DNA of 64,000 bases, from assembly GCA_937974825.1 (NCBI GenBank), contig CALJVD010000032.1:1-64000 (forward strand), read 5' to 3'. The notes under the pieces are model-generated. The model was given only the letters and a program-made list of their open reading frames with translations. It was not told the DNA's origin and ran no database searches. A program made the position numbers and the translations under genes. The stretch is from an uncultured Oceanospirillaceae bacterium. GTDB taxonomy: Bacteria > Pseudomonadota > Gammaproteobacteria > Pseudomonadales > Oceanobacteraceae. Positions 30,250 to 40,634 of this stretch are shown in pieces (position 1 is the first letter of the stretch; each line of letters opens with the position of its first letter).

Positions 30250-31707
30250 TTAGGCTTCTTTCTGCACCAGTTCAAAGGTGAAGTGGTCTTTTTTAAGGAA
30301 ATAAATGGAGTCGCTATGATTGGCGTCTTGGTTAGGATCGTAATCCACTCGAATGGTAAATTCGCTGGATAAGTGATCGGGCGCGCCCAAACTAATAGCA
30401 TGAGATACCGCTAAGAAATCATTTGCGCTGTTAATGGGTAAGTCTCGACTGGAAATTTTCTTACCTAACGGTAAGTGCTGCTGTATATAATCTTTTAAGG
30501 CCTGATGGTTAACGAAAAAGGCTTGGTCTAGCACCTGCTGCACAAACAGTTCTTTACGGGCTTCTTGGTCTACTTCGCCGGTACCTTCATCTAAAGCAGA
30601 TTCTGCAATATGGCGTTGGCGCGGCGGGGTTAAGCGTACTTGTGCAGGATCAACTAACGCAACCTCAGGTACAGACATCCATTCGCCTGCCTGTTCTAAC
30701 ACCTTGCCCTGCTCTTCCTCTGGCATATCTGCCAACACCTTACAGACGGCTAAGACATCATTGTGCTGCTGACTGGCTAAATAGCTCATTTGTCGAATAA
30801 TTATATCCGCACGCTTAGTAAAACTTTGTAGCGATTTACGCAGCGCTGGCAGCATAATTTCTGATGCATTACGTAAGCGCATTTCAATTCCATCAAGCAA
30901 CTGCCATAAGATAGACTGCCCGTCTTTGGCTAGCTCTGGCAACAGCTCACGTAAGCGACGCTCGGCATCGGCTTTAAAGCGCTTTTTACTTTTACGGATT
31001 TGACTGATGACTTGGTTAATATGGTCACGGTGTTTTTCGACGTTATCGGCCGAAAGGCGGACGGACACATCAGGCTGGAAACGGTTTTCCATAAAGTCGA
31101 AGAACGCTTGGCTAGCATGCTCTAACAGAAGATGCTGCTCCATTTCTTTGACTAAATCTCGCTTACGCTCTTCTAGTTCCGAAATAACATCCGTAAAGTC
31201 ACTAATAATATGCTCAGAGTTTTCGTAGGCATCGAGTAAGTCATACACATCGCCACGTTCTAAAAAGGAGGCTAATGAGTTTCTAACGTTGCGAGTATTT
31301 CTATGGCGGGTATGGGCAACCATACGGCTTTCTGAAGCAAAGGGTTCGGCGAAAGTACGACCGTAACGGGTAAACGCAAAGGTGCTTTGTAAATTAGCTT
31401 GGTCGACCTGCTTTTCGAGCCAGCCATGCTCTAATAACTGATTAAGCACCCAACTGGCTTGCTCTCTTGTGCTATGAAAACGTCCCTCGTCATCACCTTC
31501 TAGCGTACCACTGGCTAATTCCGGAGCACGCACTAAGGCTTCTTGAAATATTTCAATGAGATTTTCACGCTGAAGCGCTTGCCCGTAGTCGGCACTACTG
31601 GAGCTGTATAGCCTTTTATAGAGTTCGCGTAAGCACTCCATTATTTGAGCGCGATACTTGCCAACTAAAGGCCTAAAAAAGTGTTCTCGAGATTCTTCAA
31701 AAAACAT
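30250..31707 (-). CDS. mksF: Condensin kleisin-like subunit MksF/JetA
   Basis: A 485-residue protein beginning [20 protein letters not shown], the usual opening of the JetA/MksF family (PF18982-like). An N-terminal winged-helix region (about 1-120, with [15 protein letters not shown]) is followed by an extended helical part (about 150-330) and a C-terminal winged-helix region ([20 protein letters not shown]). In Mks and Wadjet complexes this subunit is the kleisin that ties MksE to the two MksB heads. It is the first gene of mksF-mksE-mksB, with 185 bases upstream to the divergent kinase gene, where the promoter must be. Confidence 0.82.
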   Translation of the reverse strand: MFFEESREHFFRPLVGKYRAQIMECLRELYKRLYSSSSADYGQALQRENLIEIFQEALVRAPELASGTLEGDDEGRFHSTREQASWVLNQLLEHGWLEKQVDQANLQSTFAFTRYGRTFAEPFASESRMVAHTRHRNTRNVRNSLASFLERGDVYDLLDAYENSEHIISDFTDVISELEERKRDLVKEMEQHLLLEHASQAFFDFMENRFQPDVSVRLSADNVEKHRDHINQVISQIRKSKKRFKADAERRLRELLPELAKDGQSILWQLLDGIEMRLRNASEIMLPALRKSLQSFTKRADIIIRQMSYLASQQHNDVLAVCKVLADMPEEEQGKVLEQAGEWMSVPEVALVDPAQVRLTPPRQRHIAESALDEGTGEVDQEARKELFVQQVLDQAFFVNHQALKDYIQQHLPLGKKISSRDLPINSANDFLAVSHAISLGAPDHLSSEFTIRVDYDPNQDANHSDSIYFLKKDHFTFELVQKEA

Positions 31708-31892
31708 AAATAAGCGCTATTTCCGTAACAAACGAGCTAGATTACTGAAAGGATGTTTAAAAAGCTAGCGTAACCACCCTTCATAAAAATGACCAATTTA
31801 ACGTCAAAAGCCAGTAGGGCTTTCTGTTGTTTTATCAAGCCTGTGCAAAGAGTATACTGCCCCTTTAGTTTCATCATAAGTTTGAGGGTTCT

Positions 31893-34268
31893 ATGCGTTT
31901 TCTTTCCCTAGCGTTGCTGCTGTTTGGGCTCAGTATTTGTTTACCCAGCCAGGCTCAGCCCTTAACTAATTTCAACCTAACATTGTTATTAGAAGCGCAA
32001 GGTGAGCATAGCCTTGGTTTACACTCGGTCTGGTTAGAAGACCCATCCCAAGAGCTTAGTCCTCAACAAGCGTTAGAAAATCCTCATTGGCAAGAAAGCA
32101 CCACAGAACATTTAAACTTTGGTTTTAGTAGTTCGGCCTTTTGGTTGGCCACTAAATTACGCACTTCCCAAACTCAACAGTGGGCGTTGTGGAATAAATA
32201 CGCATTAATTGATCTTACCGAAGTTTGGACTTGCCCCTTGCCGATTAAAGGCATCGAAAATTGCCAGTATCACCAAATCGGTGACCAATTGCCGTTTTCG
32301 GTAAGAGAATACAATCATCCTTCGTTAATTATGCCGCTAACGCTTAAGCCTGAAACCGATTATTTATTATTATCGCGCGTTAATTCTCAAGGGACTTACC
32401 AGCTACCCGTCAGCCTTATCGATATTGATACACTGCAAGACCAACTCTATAGCAATAATCTATGGCGTGGTTTTTACTACGGTATTTTATTGATAATGGG
32501 GCTTTATAACCTCTTTATCTATATTTCAGTTAAAGACCGTAGCTACCTCTACTATTCTGGTTTTGCTCTATCTTTCTTAATGTTTCATATGGTGTACGAA
32601 GGTTCTGCGTTTCAATTTTTCTGGCCTAACCTACCCCATATAAACAACTACGCTCTGCCCGTTTTCTTTGCTATCAATATGCTGGCACTGACCTTCTTTG
32701 TCCCAAGCTTTTTAAATTTAAAAGAAAACAACTTTAGTCTTTTTCGTATTTTTAGAGGTTACAGCGCCTTAGTACTGGTCAGCGTTATTATGCTACCGTT
32801 ACTGCACTATGAATTATTAGTACCCCTGTACAATACACTGAGTATTGTTATTAGCTGTACAGCATTATTTACGGGTATTTACTTTTGGGTCAAAGGTATT
32901 GCCGCTGCGCGTTTTTTCACCATTGCGTGGTTGGCATTTATCATTGGTTTGCTGCTGGCCAACGTCCGCAGCTTTGGCTTAATTCCAACCAATAATATTA
33001 CTTTGTACGCCTATCAAATTGGCTCTTTTATCGAGGTACTATTGCTGTCATTAGCCCTATCTGAACGTATTATGCGCATGCAGAAAGAGCAGCAAGAAGC
33101 TCGCCAACAGTTGGTACTTAGCCAAGCAGAAGCTATTCAGCACTTACAAAGTTATGAAGACCTATATCAAAACGCTTTAACCGGTAAGTTTCAGCTTAAT
33201 CGTGACGGTTATTTTATTAAGAGCAACGCCGCTTGGCGTCAAATCTTAGGCTACGCCGATGAAGATTACTTCTTAGATGACAACCCACGCTTTGACGAAC
33301 TGTTTAGTGATAGCGATCAGCGCCATGCATTTTGGCAAAGCATTAAAAGTGAAAACCAATTGCAGGCCTTTGTGGCAAGCTTCACTCAACCGACCACCGG
33401 TGAGCGTGTTATTGTTTCCATGACTATTCGTAAAGGTAACAAAGACCCGATTGCTTGGTACGGCTCTGGCCAAGATATCACTGAAAACTACTTAAAAGAA
33501 CAAACGCTAATTCAATTGCAAAAAGAAAAAGCACAGTCTTTACGCCAGCTAGTAATGGGAATTGCAGAGCAAATGGAGTCGCCGCTGCATGAGCTTCATA
33601 CCGCTGAAAACTATCTAAGAAATGACCGCCCTAACATTACTGTTGAAGAGCGTAAACGCGACATCAAACAAGGGCTTTGGTACATAGAACAAGGCAGTGG
33701 TCGTTTAAGCGAATTAAATAAGCTCATGAAAAATGCTGTTATTGATCATGATAAATATGCTCAAAGCGATGTAAAAATTCGTGATTGGCTCAACGACTGG
33801 AAGGAACAGCAATTAGAAACTTATGAAACCCTTCAACTACGCGTATCTGTGCATAGCTACTTAGTAGATTGGGCAATATACCCAGAAGCGTTAACCATAG
33901 TGTTAAACCAATTGGTTAAGAACTCCTGTGAACACAATACCGAGTTGCTAGAAGAAGGAAACTTAAAGGTCAGTGTTGAAATTCGCGAACGTACGGAGTT
34001 TATCGAACTGCACTACTACGATAATGGTAAAGGTATTTCTGCTGAAGAACATGATCTTATCTTTATGCCGTTCTATACCAGCAATCCGGAAAGCGCCGAC
34101 AATAAAGGCTTAGGCATGTACCAAGCCTACAATCTACTGACTGAGCTAATGCAAGGTTATATTGAGTGGCCTGAGGTTAACGAAGGCTTCGCTATGGTAG
34201 TGAAGTTTCACCTAGTGTTACCCACTAAGAAAAAGCCAAAACAGCTCGAAGAAAATGACGCTGACTAA
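31893..34268 (+). CDS. 7TMR-DISM/PAS sensor kinase-like protein with atypical DHp
   Basis: A 791-residue membrane sensor. Order: signal peptide (1-21), DISMED2-like periplasmic domain (about 30-165), seven transmembrane helices (about 185-385), coiled coil, PAS (about 415-535), DHp-like helices (about 545-600) and a HATPase domain (about 660-785). The ATPase motifs are intact: NQLVKNSCEHN (N box), YYDNGKGIS (G1) and DNKGLGMYQAYNLL (G2). The H-box reads MGIAEQMESPLHEL where relatives have GVAHEINTPL, so the phospho-acceptor His is replaced by Glu559. Another His lies a few residues later. No receiver or response regulator is nearby. The ribosome site is GAGGG. Confidence 0.87.
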   Translation: MRFLSLALLLFGLSICLPSQAQPLTNFNLTLLLEAQGEHSLGLHSVWLEDPSQELSPQQALENPHWQESTTEHLNFGFSSSAFWLATKLRTSQTQQWALWNKYALIDLTEVWTCPLPIKGIENCQYHQIGDQLPFSVREYNHPSLIMPLTLKPETDYLLLSRVNSQGTYQLPVSLIDIDTLQDQLYSNNLWRGFYYGILLIMGLYNLFIYISVKDRSYLYYSGFALSFLMFHMVYEGSAFQFFWPNLPHINNYALPVFFAINMLALTFFVPSFLNLKENNFSLFRIFRGYSALVLVSVIMLPLLHYELLVPLYNTLSIVISCTALFTGIYFWVKGIAAARFFTIAWLAFIIGLLLANVRSFGLIPTNNITLYAYQIGSFIEVLLLSLALSERIMRMQKEQQEARQQLVLSQAEAIQHLQSYEDLYQNALTGKFQLNRDGYFIKSNAAWRQILGYADEDYFLDDNPRFDELFSDSDQRHAFWQSIKSENQLQAFVASFTQPTTGERVIVSMTIRKGNKDPIAWYGSGQDITENYLKEQTLIQLQKEKAQSLRQLVMGIAEQMESPLHELHTAENYLRNDRPNITVEERKRDIKQGLWYIEQGSGRLSELNKLMKNAVIDHDKYAQSDVKIRDWLNDWKEQQLETYETLQLRVSVHSYLVDWAIYPEALTIVLNQLVKNSCEHNTELLEEGNLKVSVEIRERTEFIELHYYDNGKGISAEEHDLIFMPFYTSNPESADNKGLGMYQAYNLLTELMQGYIEWPEVNEGFAMVVKFHLVLPTKKKPKQLEENDAD

Positions 34269-34278
34269 CACATAAAAA

Positions 34279-34311
34279 GACCCCGAGAAGTTTGTCTAAC
34301 TTTTCGGGGTC
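34279..34311 (-). terminator. Terminator of the dienoyl-CoA reductase gene
   Basis: GACCCCGAGAAGTT (34279-34292) pairs with AACTTTTCGGGGTC (34298-34311), with one G-U. On the minus strand it is followed by five T. It lies 36 bases past the stop at 34347 and may also halt the opposing kinase transcript. Confidence 0.85.
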
Positions 34312-34346
34312 AATTCATTACATTTTTTGTATCAGTTTAGATTGCT

Positions 34347-36422
<2,076 letters not shown>

Positions 36423-36481
36423 TTAGTATGTGGGTGTTGTTAGTTGATCGAATCAACACCTACGGTTAAAACTGAGCACTA

Positions 36482-36509
36482 GTTTACCCTAGAAACGCCT
36501 AGGGTAAAC
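36482..36509. promoter_or_regulatory. Perfect 11-bp inverted repeat upstream of fadH, candidate operator
   Basis: GTTTACCCTAG (36482-36492) and CTAGGGTAAAC (36499-36509) around AAACGC, in the gap between mrp and fadH. No T-run follows on either strand, so it is not a typical terminator. Its size and symmetry fit a dimeric repressor site, but no regulator gene is adjacent. Confidence 0.45.
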
Positions 36510-36546
36510 AACCCATCTTAGCATTTGGCTAATCAAAGCTAGCAAA

Positions 36547-37641
36547 TCAGTCTTCGCTAATTTCAACCGTAGGGATTACACCACTATTTTTAGCCTGCTT
36601 TGCTAAGGCAACTGCAATCTTGCGTGCCGCATGACGATACATCATGGAAACTTCTGAGTGATCGTCTGCAGACACTACAGGCACGCCCTCGTCGGCTTTT
36701 TCACGAATATATTTTGATAACGGCAAAGAGCCTAGCATTTCTGTTTCATAATCTTCGGCTAGTTTGTCTGCTCCGTCAGCTCCAAAGATATGCTCCGCAT
36801 GTCCGCAATTTGAACAAATATGCATACTCATGTTTTCGATCATACCCAATACAGGAATGTGCACTTTACGGAACATCTCAATGCCTTTTTTAGCATCGGC
36901 TAGAGCAATGTCTTGGGGTGTAGTAACGATGACCGCACCAGACACTGGGAACTTTTGACTAAGAGTCAGCTGAATGTCACCAGTGCCTGGTGGCATATCT
37001 ACGATTAAGAAATCAAGCTCTCCCCAAAGAGTTTGCGTTAGGATTTGCAGTAGCGCACCACTGACCATAGGACCACGCCAAACCATAGGGGTTTTTTCTG
37101 TCACTAAATAAGCCATCGACATACTTTTAATGCCGTGCGCTTCGATCGGTACAAAGAATTTACCTTCAACGGTTTTAGGGCGAGCGCCGTCTTCTATGCC
37201 CAGCATAATCGCTTGGCTAGGGCCGTAAATATCTGCGTCCAACAACCCGACCTTGGCACCGTCTTTTGCTAGAGCCACTGCTAGGTTCACTGCTGTTGTC
37301 GATTTACCAACACCGCCTTTACCAGAAGAAACCGCAATAATGTTTTTTACCTTAGCAATAGATTCCACTGTGTTTTGGCGCTTATTAGGTAACACGCCCC
37401 AGTTAATATTTACTGTAGCGGAAGTGCAGCCATCGATATTTTCAATGGCTGTGACCAATAATTGCTCAACACCGCCTTTAAGATATTCACTTGGGTAATC
37501 CAGATAAATCTCAACCGTAACATCGCTGCCATCAATGCTAATGTCTCGTACGCATTCGGCGTCGACTAAGTTGGAATCAAGATATGGATCGGTATAACCA
37601 GACAGTGCTTCTTCGACTTGTGCGCGAGTAATATCTGACAC
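36547..37641 (-). CDS. apbC: Iron-sulfur cluster carrier Mrp/ApbC
   Basis: A 364-residue P-loop ATPase of the Mrp/NBP35 group that binds and delivers Fe-S clusters. An N-terminal MIP18/DUF59-like domain covers about residues 1-85. The deviant Walker A SSGKGGVGKSTTAVNLAVAL follows, with DADIYGPSQ and the Walker B-like LIVDMPPGTGDIQL. The cluster-binding motif is CSNCG in SMHICSNCGHAEHIFG. In gammaproteobacteria it often lies beside metG and dcd; here neither is adjacent. It is preceded by 124 bases, then the DUF1289 gene. Confidence 0.95.
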   Translation of the reverse strand: MSDITRAQVEEALSGYTDPYLDSNLVDAECVRDISIDGSDVTVEIYLDYPSEYLKGGVEQLLVTAIENIDGCTSATVNINWGVLPNKRQNTVESIAKVKNIIAVSSGKGGVGKSTTAVNLAVALAKDGAKVGLLDADIYGPSQAIMLGIEDGARPKTVEGKFFVPIEAHGIKSMSMAYLVTEKTPMVWRGPMVSGALLQILTQTLWGELDFLIVDMPPGTGDIQLTLSQKFPVSGAVIVTTPQDIALADAKKGIEMFRKVHIPVLGMIENMSMHICSNCGHAEHIFGADGADKLAEDYETEMLGSLPLSKYIREKADEGVPVVSADDHSEVSMMYRHAARKIAVALAKQAKNSGVIPTVEISED

Positions 37642-37765
37642 AGAGAGCTCCTATAAACAGTCTTGTAAATAATAAAGGGATTGTACGCTGAAGCGAATGT
37701 TTTTCCACGGACAGAATGTAAGGTTATTAGTGCAAAGTCGAATAACCTTAAGTCACCGTAACTTC

Positions 37766-37966
37766 TTAAGATGAGGAGACTTTATGAGAGGGGTACATAG
37801 ATTCATACTCACGTTTAGCTACGTTCTTGAGCACATCTCTTTTTTGTTCGTTACTGAGTCGGCCCCATTGAGAGATTTCAGTACCACTTCGAAAACAGCC
37901 AACACAGACATCGTTTTCATCTAATGCGCAGATGCTGACGCAAGGTGAAGGAACGTTGTCACTCAC
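37766..37966 (-). CDS. DUF1289 family small protein
   Basis: A 66-residue cysteine-containing protein: [20 protein letters not shown] holds the family's four Cys (C-x3-C, C-x2-C), followed by [14 protein letters not shown], the conserved Trp segment. It probably binds a metal or Fe-S cluster, but no function is established. The start overlaps the gamma carbonic anhydrase stop by 4 bases (ATGA), so it is coupled to it. The same pairing is common in related genomes. Confidence 0.9.
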   Translation of the reverse strand: MSDNVPSPCVSICALDENDVCVGCFRSGTEISQWGRLSNEQKRDVLKNVAKREYESMYPSHKVSSS

Positions 37967-38487
37967 AAAGATACTTCCTCTAGTTCTGTCATGTATTTTT
38001 TTGCGTTTTGCACGTAATGTGCCGCCGACGCTTCTAATATTTTCTTCTGCATATCGCTCAGTTGACGCTTAATAACAGCGGGCGAACCTACCACTAATGA
38101 ACCGTCAGGTATCTCCATTCCTTCAGGTATTAAAGCATTGGCTCCAATAATGCAGTGTTTACCAATTTTGGCATTATTAAGCACCACAGCGTTAATCCCA
38201 ATTAACGAGTAGTCGCCAATGGTGCAACCATGCAACATTGCATGGTGACCTACCGTTACCCCGCGCCCAATGGTTAAAGGAATACCACCATCGGTATGCA
38301 AAACAGCGTTATCTTGAACGTTCGACTGTGGTCCAACGGTAATTTGGTCGTTATCTCCACGAATCACGACCCCAAACCACACACTGCTCTGCTCTTCTAA
38401 TGACACACTGCCAATAACTTTTGCATTATCGGCTACAAAAACGTTTTCTGCTTTTTGGGGCGTGCGCTTACCTAGTTTATAAAACAT
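37963..38487 (-). CDS. Gamma-class carbonic anhydrase family protein
   Basis: A 174-residue left-handed beta-helix (hexapeptide repeat) trimer subunit, YrdA/PaaY-like. Metal-ligand histidines appear in VLHTDGG and [15 protein letters not shown], and [10 protein letters not shown] and [13 protein letters not shown] are repeat turns. Members are zinc- or iron-binding carbonic anhydrases or thioesterase-like proteins; activity is often weak and the role unknown. It precedes DUF1289 with a 4-base overlap and follows the CoA pyrophosphatase gene by 15 bases. Confidence 0.92.
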   Translation of the reverse strand: MFYKLGKRTPQKAENVFVADNAKVIGSVSLEEQSSVWFGVVIRGDNDQITVGPQSNVQDNAVLHTDGGIPLTIGRGVTVGHHAMLHGCTIGDYSLIGINAVVLNNAKIGKHCIIGANALIPEGMEIPDGSLVVGSPAVIKRQLSDMQKKILEASAAHYVQNAKKYMTELEEVSL

Positions 38488-38502
38488 TCGAATTCCTAGT
38501 TA

Positions 38503-39072
38503 TTATAGTTTGTATGTGATATCGCAGTCCCAGCAGACATTCATCATTTCTACTATCATCATGGCCGTAATTCCCCAGATATGAAAACCCTCATAATCAT
38601 AACTTGGAATGCGTGTAGTACCCCGCTCAAAGTAACGACTGGGCGGTTGTTGAAAATGACTGATGGGCACTTGAAATATAGCGTCGAGCTCATCTGGATT
38701 AGCGATAAACTCCATATTAGGTTTAATCAAACCTAATACTGGTGTCACTACATAACCATGCAAAGACACCACTTGATCTAACTCACCAATAATATTGACT
38801 TTTTCTGGTGGTAAAGCGACTTCTTCTGAAGCTTCCCGTAAGGCGGTGGTAATGATATCTCGGTCTTCAGTATCTTTTTTTCCGCCTGGAAAAGCTACCT
38901 CACCACGATGCGAAGACAATTGTTGTGAGCGCCTTGTTAGCAGCACTTTAGGATCCGACTCATCTGTTACCGCTACCAACACTCCTGCCTCCTGCAATGT
39001 GGGCTGTATGACCCTGCGAGGTTGTCGGTTTTGTAAGCGCTGATCAAGATAACGGTATAAGTCTTTGTTCAT
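38503..39072 (-). CDS. CoA pyrophosphatase, Nudix family
   Basis: A 189-residue Nudix hydrolase of the NudL/YeaB type, splitting CoA into 4'-phosphopantetheine and 3',5'-ADP. The NuCoA signature LLTRRSQQLSSHRGEVAFPG runs straight into the Nudix box GGKKDTED followed by LREASEEVALP. The text GYVVTPVLGLI is also family typical. It is in a row of short minus-strand genes, 15 bases ahead of the carbonic anhydrase gene and 24 bases after the NIF3-like gene. Confidence 0.92.
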   Translation of the reverse strand: MNKDLYRYLDQRLQNRQPRRVIQPTLQEAGVLVAVTDESDPKVLLTRRSQQLSSHRGEVAFPGGKKDTEDRDIITTALREASEEVALPPEKVNIIGELDQVVSLHGYVVTPVLGLIKPNMEFIANPDELDAIFQVPISHFQQPPSRYFERGTTRIPSYDYEGFHIWGITAMMIVEMMNVCWDCDITYKL

Positions 39073-39096
39073 AGTTTGACTATTAATCCCCTTGCT

Positions 39097-39408
39097 TTAA
39101 AAGAGGTCTAAGCGCCAGGCTTCAAAGGCTGGCTCTTCGTATGGATGTGCACGTTTTAATGCATCGATAGCTTTATGAATAAGATCATCACTGCATACCA
39201 TTTCGACTCTATATTCTGAAACAATCTCAAGCGTGCCTTCATTACCAATAAATGGCGTGGAACCTCCTAAAGGGCGAAACTGCCCCTGCCCTAAGCTTTG
39301 CCAGCAACAGGCTTCATAATCGCCTATTTGTCCAGCACCAGTAGCAAACACTGCTTCTTTTACCTGCTCGACATGGCTTTCTGGTACAAAAAATACAAGT
39401 TTAAACAT
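39097..39408 (-). CDS. YqfO/NIF3-like small protein
   Basis: A 103-residue protein made of the CutA-like (YqfO insertion) domain found within some NIF3 proteins: MFKLVFFVPESHVEQVKEA at the start, GAGQIGDYEACCWQ, then ALKRAHPYEEPAFEAW at the end. It is likely trimeric with a PII-like fold; function is unknown. The frame allows a start three codons earlier (39417). I prefer 39408, which gives the standard MFKLVFFVP N-terminus and has GGAAG just upstream. Confidence 0.87.
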   Translation of the reverse strand: MFKLVFFVPESHVEQVKEAVFATGAGQIGDYEACCWQSLGQGQFRPLGGSTPFIGNEGTLEIVSEYRVEMVCSDDLIHKAIDALKRAHPYEEPAFEAWRLDLF

Positions 39409-39487
39409 CGCTTCCATCGGTTAAATAAAAGGCCTGTTGATATATATACCATAGGCACACATCTTTCTCACTCTGATTAGTGTTTTA

Positions 39488-39754
39488 TCAGGATGTTATG
39501 GAAATGAGTGTAATGGTTTCAAGTTCAGAAAGAATTTGCAGAGCTTGGTTTCGATTGTCACCACAAAACACATGCTCTGCTTGAAAGTCCGCACAAGCTT
39601 TTGGACGATCAGGTTCTTCAAAAATAGCGCAACGAAAATCTTCGGTTAAGTGAATGCAACGCACGCCCGCAGGCTTACCATTAGGCATGCCAGGAATAGG
39701 CGATGTAATAGAAGGGGCAATACAACATGCACCACACTCAGAACGACAATCCAC
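39488..39754 (-). CDS. YkgJ family cysteine-cluster protein
   Basis: An 88-residue protein with the CxxCxxCC-type cluster ECGACCIAP, then GVRCIHLTEDFRCAIFE and ACADFQAEHVFC. The spacing of eight cysteines fits the YkgJ (zinc or iron-chelating, CxxCxxCC) family, presumed to bind an Fe-S cluster or zinc. Its role is unknown. It is separated from the NIF3-like gene by 79 bases and from the divergent outer-membrane-type gene by 140. Confidence 0.87.
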   Translation of the reverse strand: MDCRSECGACCIAPSITSPIPGMPNGKPAGVRCIHLTEDFRCAIFEEPDRPKACADFQAEHVFCGDNRNQALQILSELETITLISITS

Positions 39755-39894
39755 TCATACCTCTTTTTTATCAAGTAATTAATATATATGAACAGTGCGT
39801 TGCAGCTATCATACCGCAATCTTTAAATGCTAACCTTGCCAACGCCTGCACTGCAAGTTAGCCTTGCAACAAATTTACCCCATAGGGTTTTAAT

Positions 39895-40440
39895 ATGCCT
39901 GTTTTTTATCTTTTAATTGCGTTTGCTCTTAGTGTATTTAGCTCTGCCACTGCAGCCGATCAATCTCAATTCCGTTTAGGGGTTGGTGCTTACGGCATGA
40001 AACTAAAATACAGTGTCGACGGTTTACCTGACAACGATTTTGGCAGCAGTCTTTTCGCTGAATACAGTGAAAACAACTACGCTGGATCCCGCTTAGTTGT
40101 ATATTCCATTAAAGATGACGATAAAGACATTGCCGCTCACGGGGCAGAAGTACAGCTTTTGCTAGGATACGGGCTTGCCAATAATGGCTTCCGTATATAC
40201 ACCGGCCCCACGTGGCATATAGAACATATGCATTTACCACGTGCCGATGACAGCAGCATCAGCCACACCTTTAAAGGCTGGGCATGGCAAATAGGCACTG
40301 GGGTTCAATATAAACGCTTTGCCATAGACTATGCCTTTGGTTTACGTAATAACCAATCCTACAAGCATGAAAGTCGCCAAGCAGGTCACCCTGGTGGGGG
40401 TATGTACACCCAAAATATTCTATTAGGTTATCGATTCTAA
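39895..40440 (+). CDS. Small outer-membrane beta-barrel-like protein
   Basis: A 181-residue exported protein. The signal peptide (1-20) ends SSATAA. The mature part alternates polar and aromatic residues in strand-like runs (FRLGVGAYGMKLKYSV, FRIYTGPTWHIEHMHL, FAIDYAFGLRN) and ends in LGYRF, the aromatic C-terminal residue used in outer-membrane assembly. This points to an 8-stranded barrel. I do not recognise a named family. It is a single gene with a hairpin after its stop. Confidence 0.78.
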   Translation: MPVFYLLIAFALSVFSSATAADQSQFRLGVGAYGMKLKYSVDGLPDNDFGSSLFAEYSENNYAGSRLVVYSIKDDDKDIAAHGAEVQLLLGYGLANNGFRIYTGPTWHIEHMHLPRADDSSISHTFKGWAWQIGTGVQYKRFAIDYAFGLRNNQSYKHESRQAGHPGGGMYTQNILLGYRF

Positions 40441-40450
40441 CCTTCTTTCA

Positions 40451-40472
40451 CCGATCCACTCTTGTGGATCGG
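40451..40472 (+). terminator. Candidate terminator after the barrel protein gene
   Basis: CCGATCCAC (40451-40459) and GTGGATCGG (40464-40472) pair perfectly around TCTT, 10 bases past the stop. The following bases (CACCTCCCTTCTCTTTT) are pyrimidine-rich but lack a clean T-run, so termination may be partial. Confidence 0.5.
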
Positions 40473-40581
40473 CACCTCCCTTCTCTTTTATTGTTTTCAC
40501 TACCTGCCAATCTTTTTCAGATAATACGCTACCCTTAAAGATACATGTAAAGGTACATGCTAATTTGCTTTCTACTCTATA

Positions 40582-40597
40582 CTATATTCTAATATAG
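40582..40597. promoter_or_regulatory. AT-rich palindrome upstream of the RND efflux genes
   Basis: CTATAT (40582-40587) and ATATAG (40592-40597) are separated by TCTA, 37 bases ahead of the adaptor start; further TATAG units follow to 40604. A pair of TACATG repeats lies at about 40542-40559. A repressor site in the promoter is likely, but no TetR- or ArsR-type gene adjoins. Confidence 0.35.
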
Positions 40598-40634
40598 ATA
40601 TATAGTAATCATACCTGTATTAAAGGAACGTTGT

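Noticed and set aside
31800..31840. Short AAAGCC/GGCTTT hairpin ahead of the kinase gene
   Set aside because: Stem of six pairs with no T-run directly behind it; too weak to call a terminator or attenuator.
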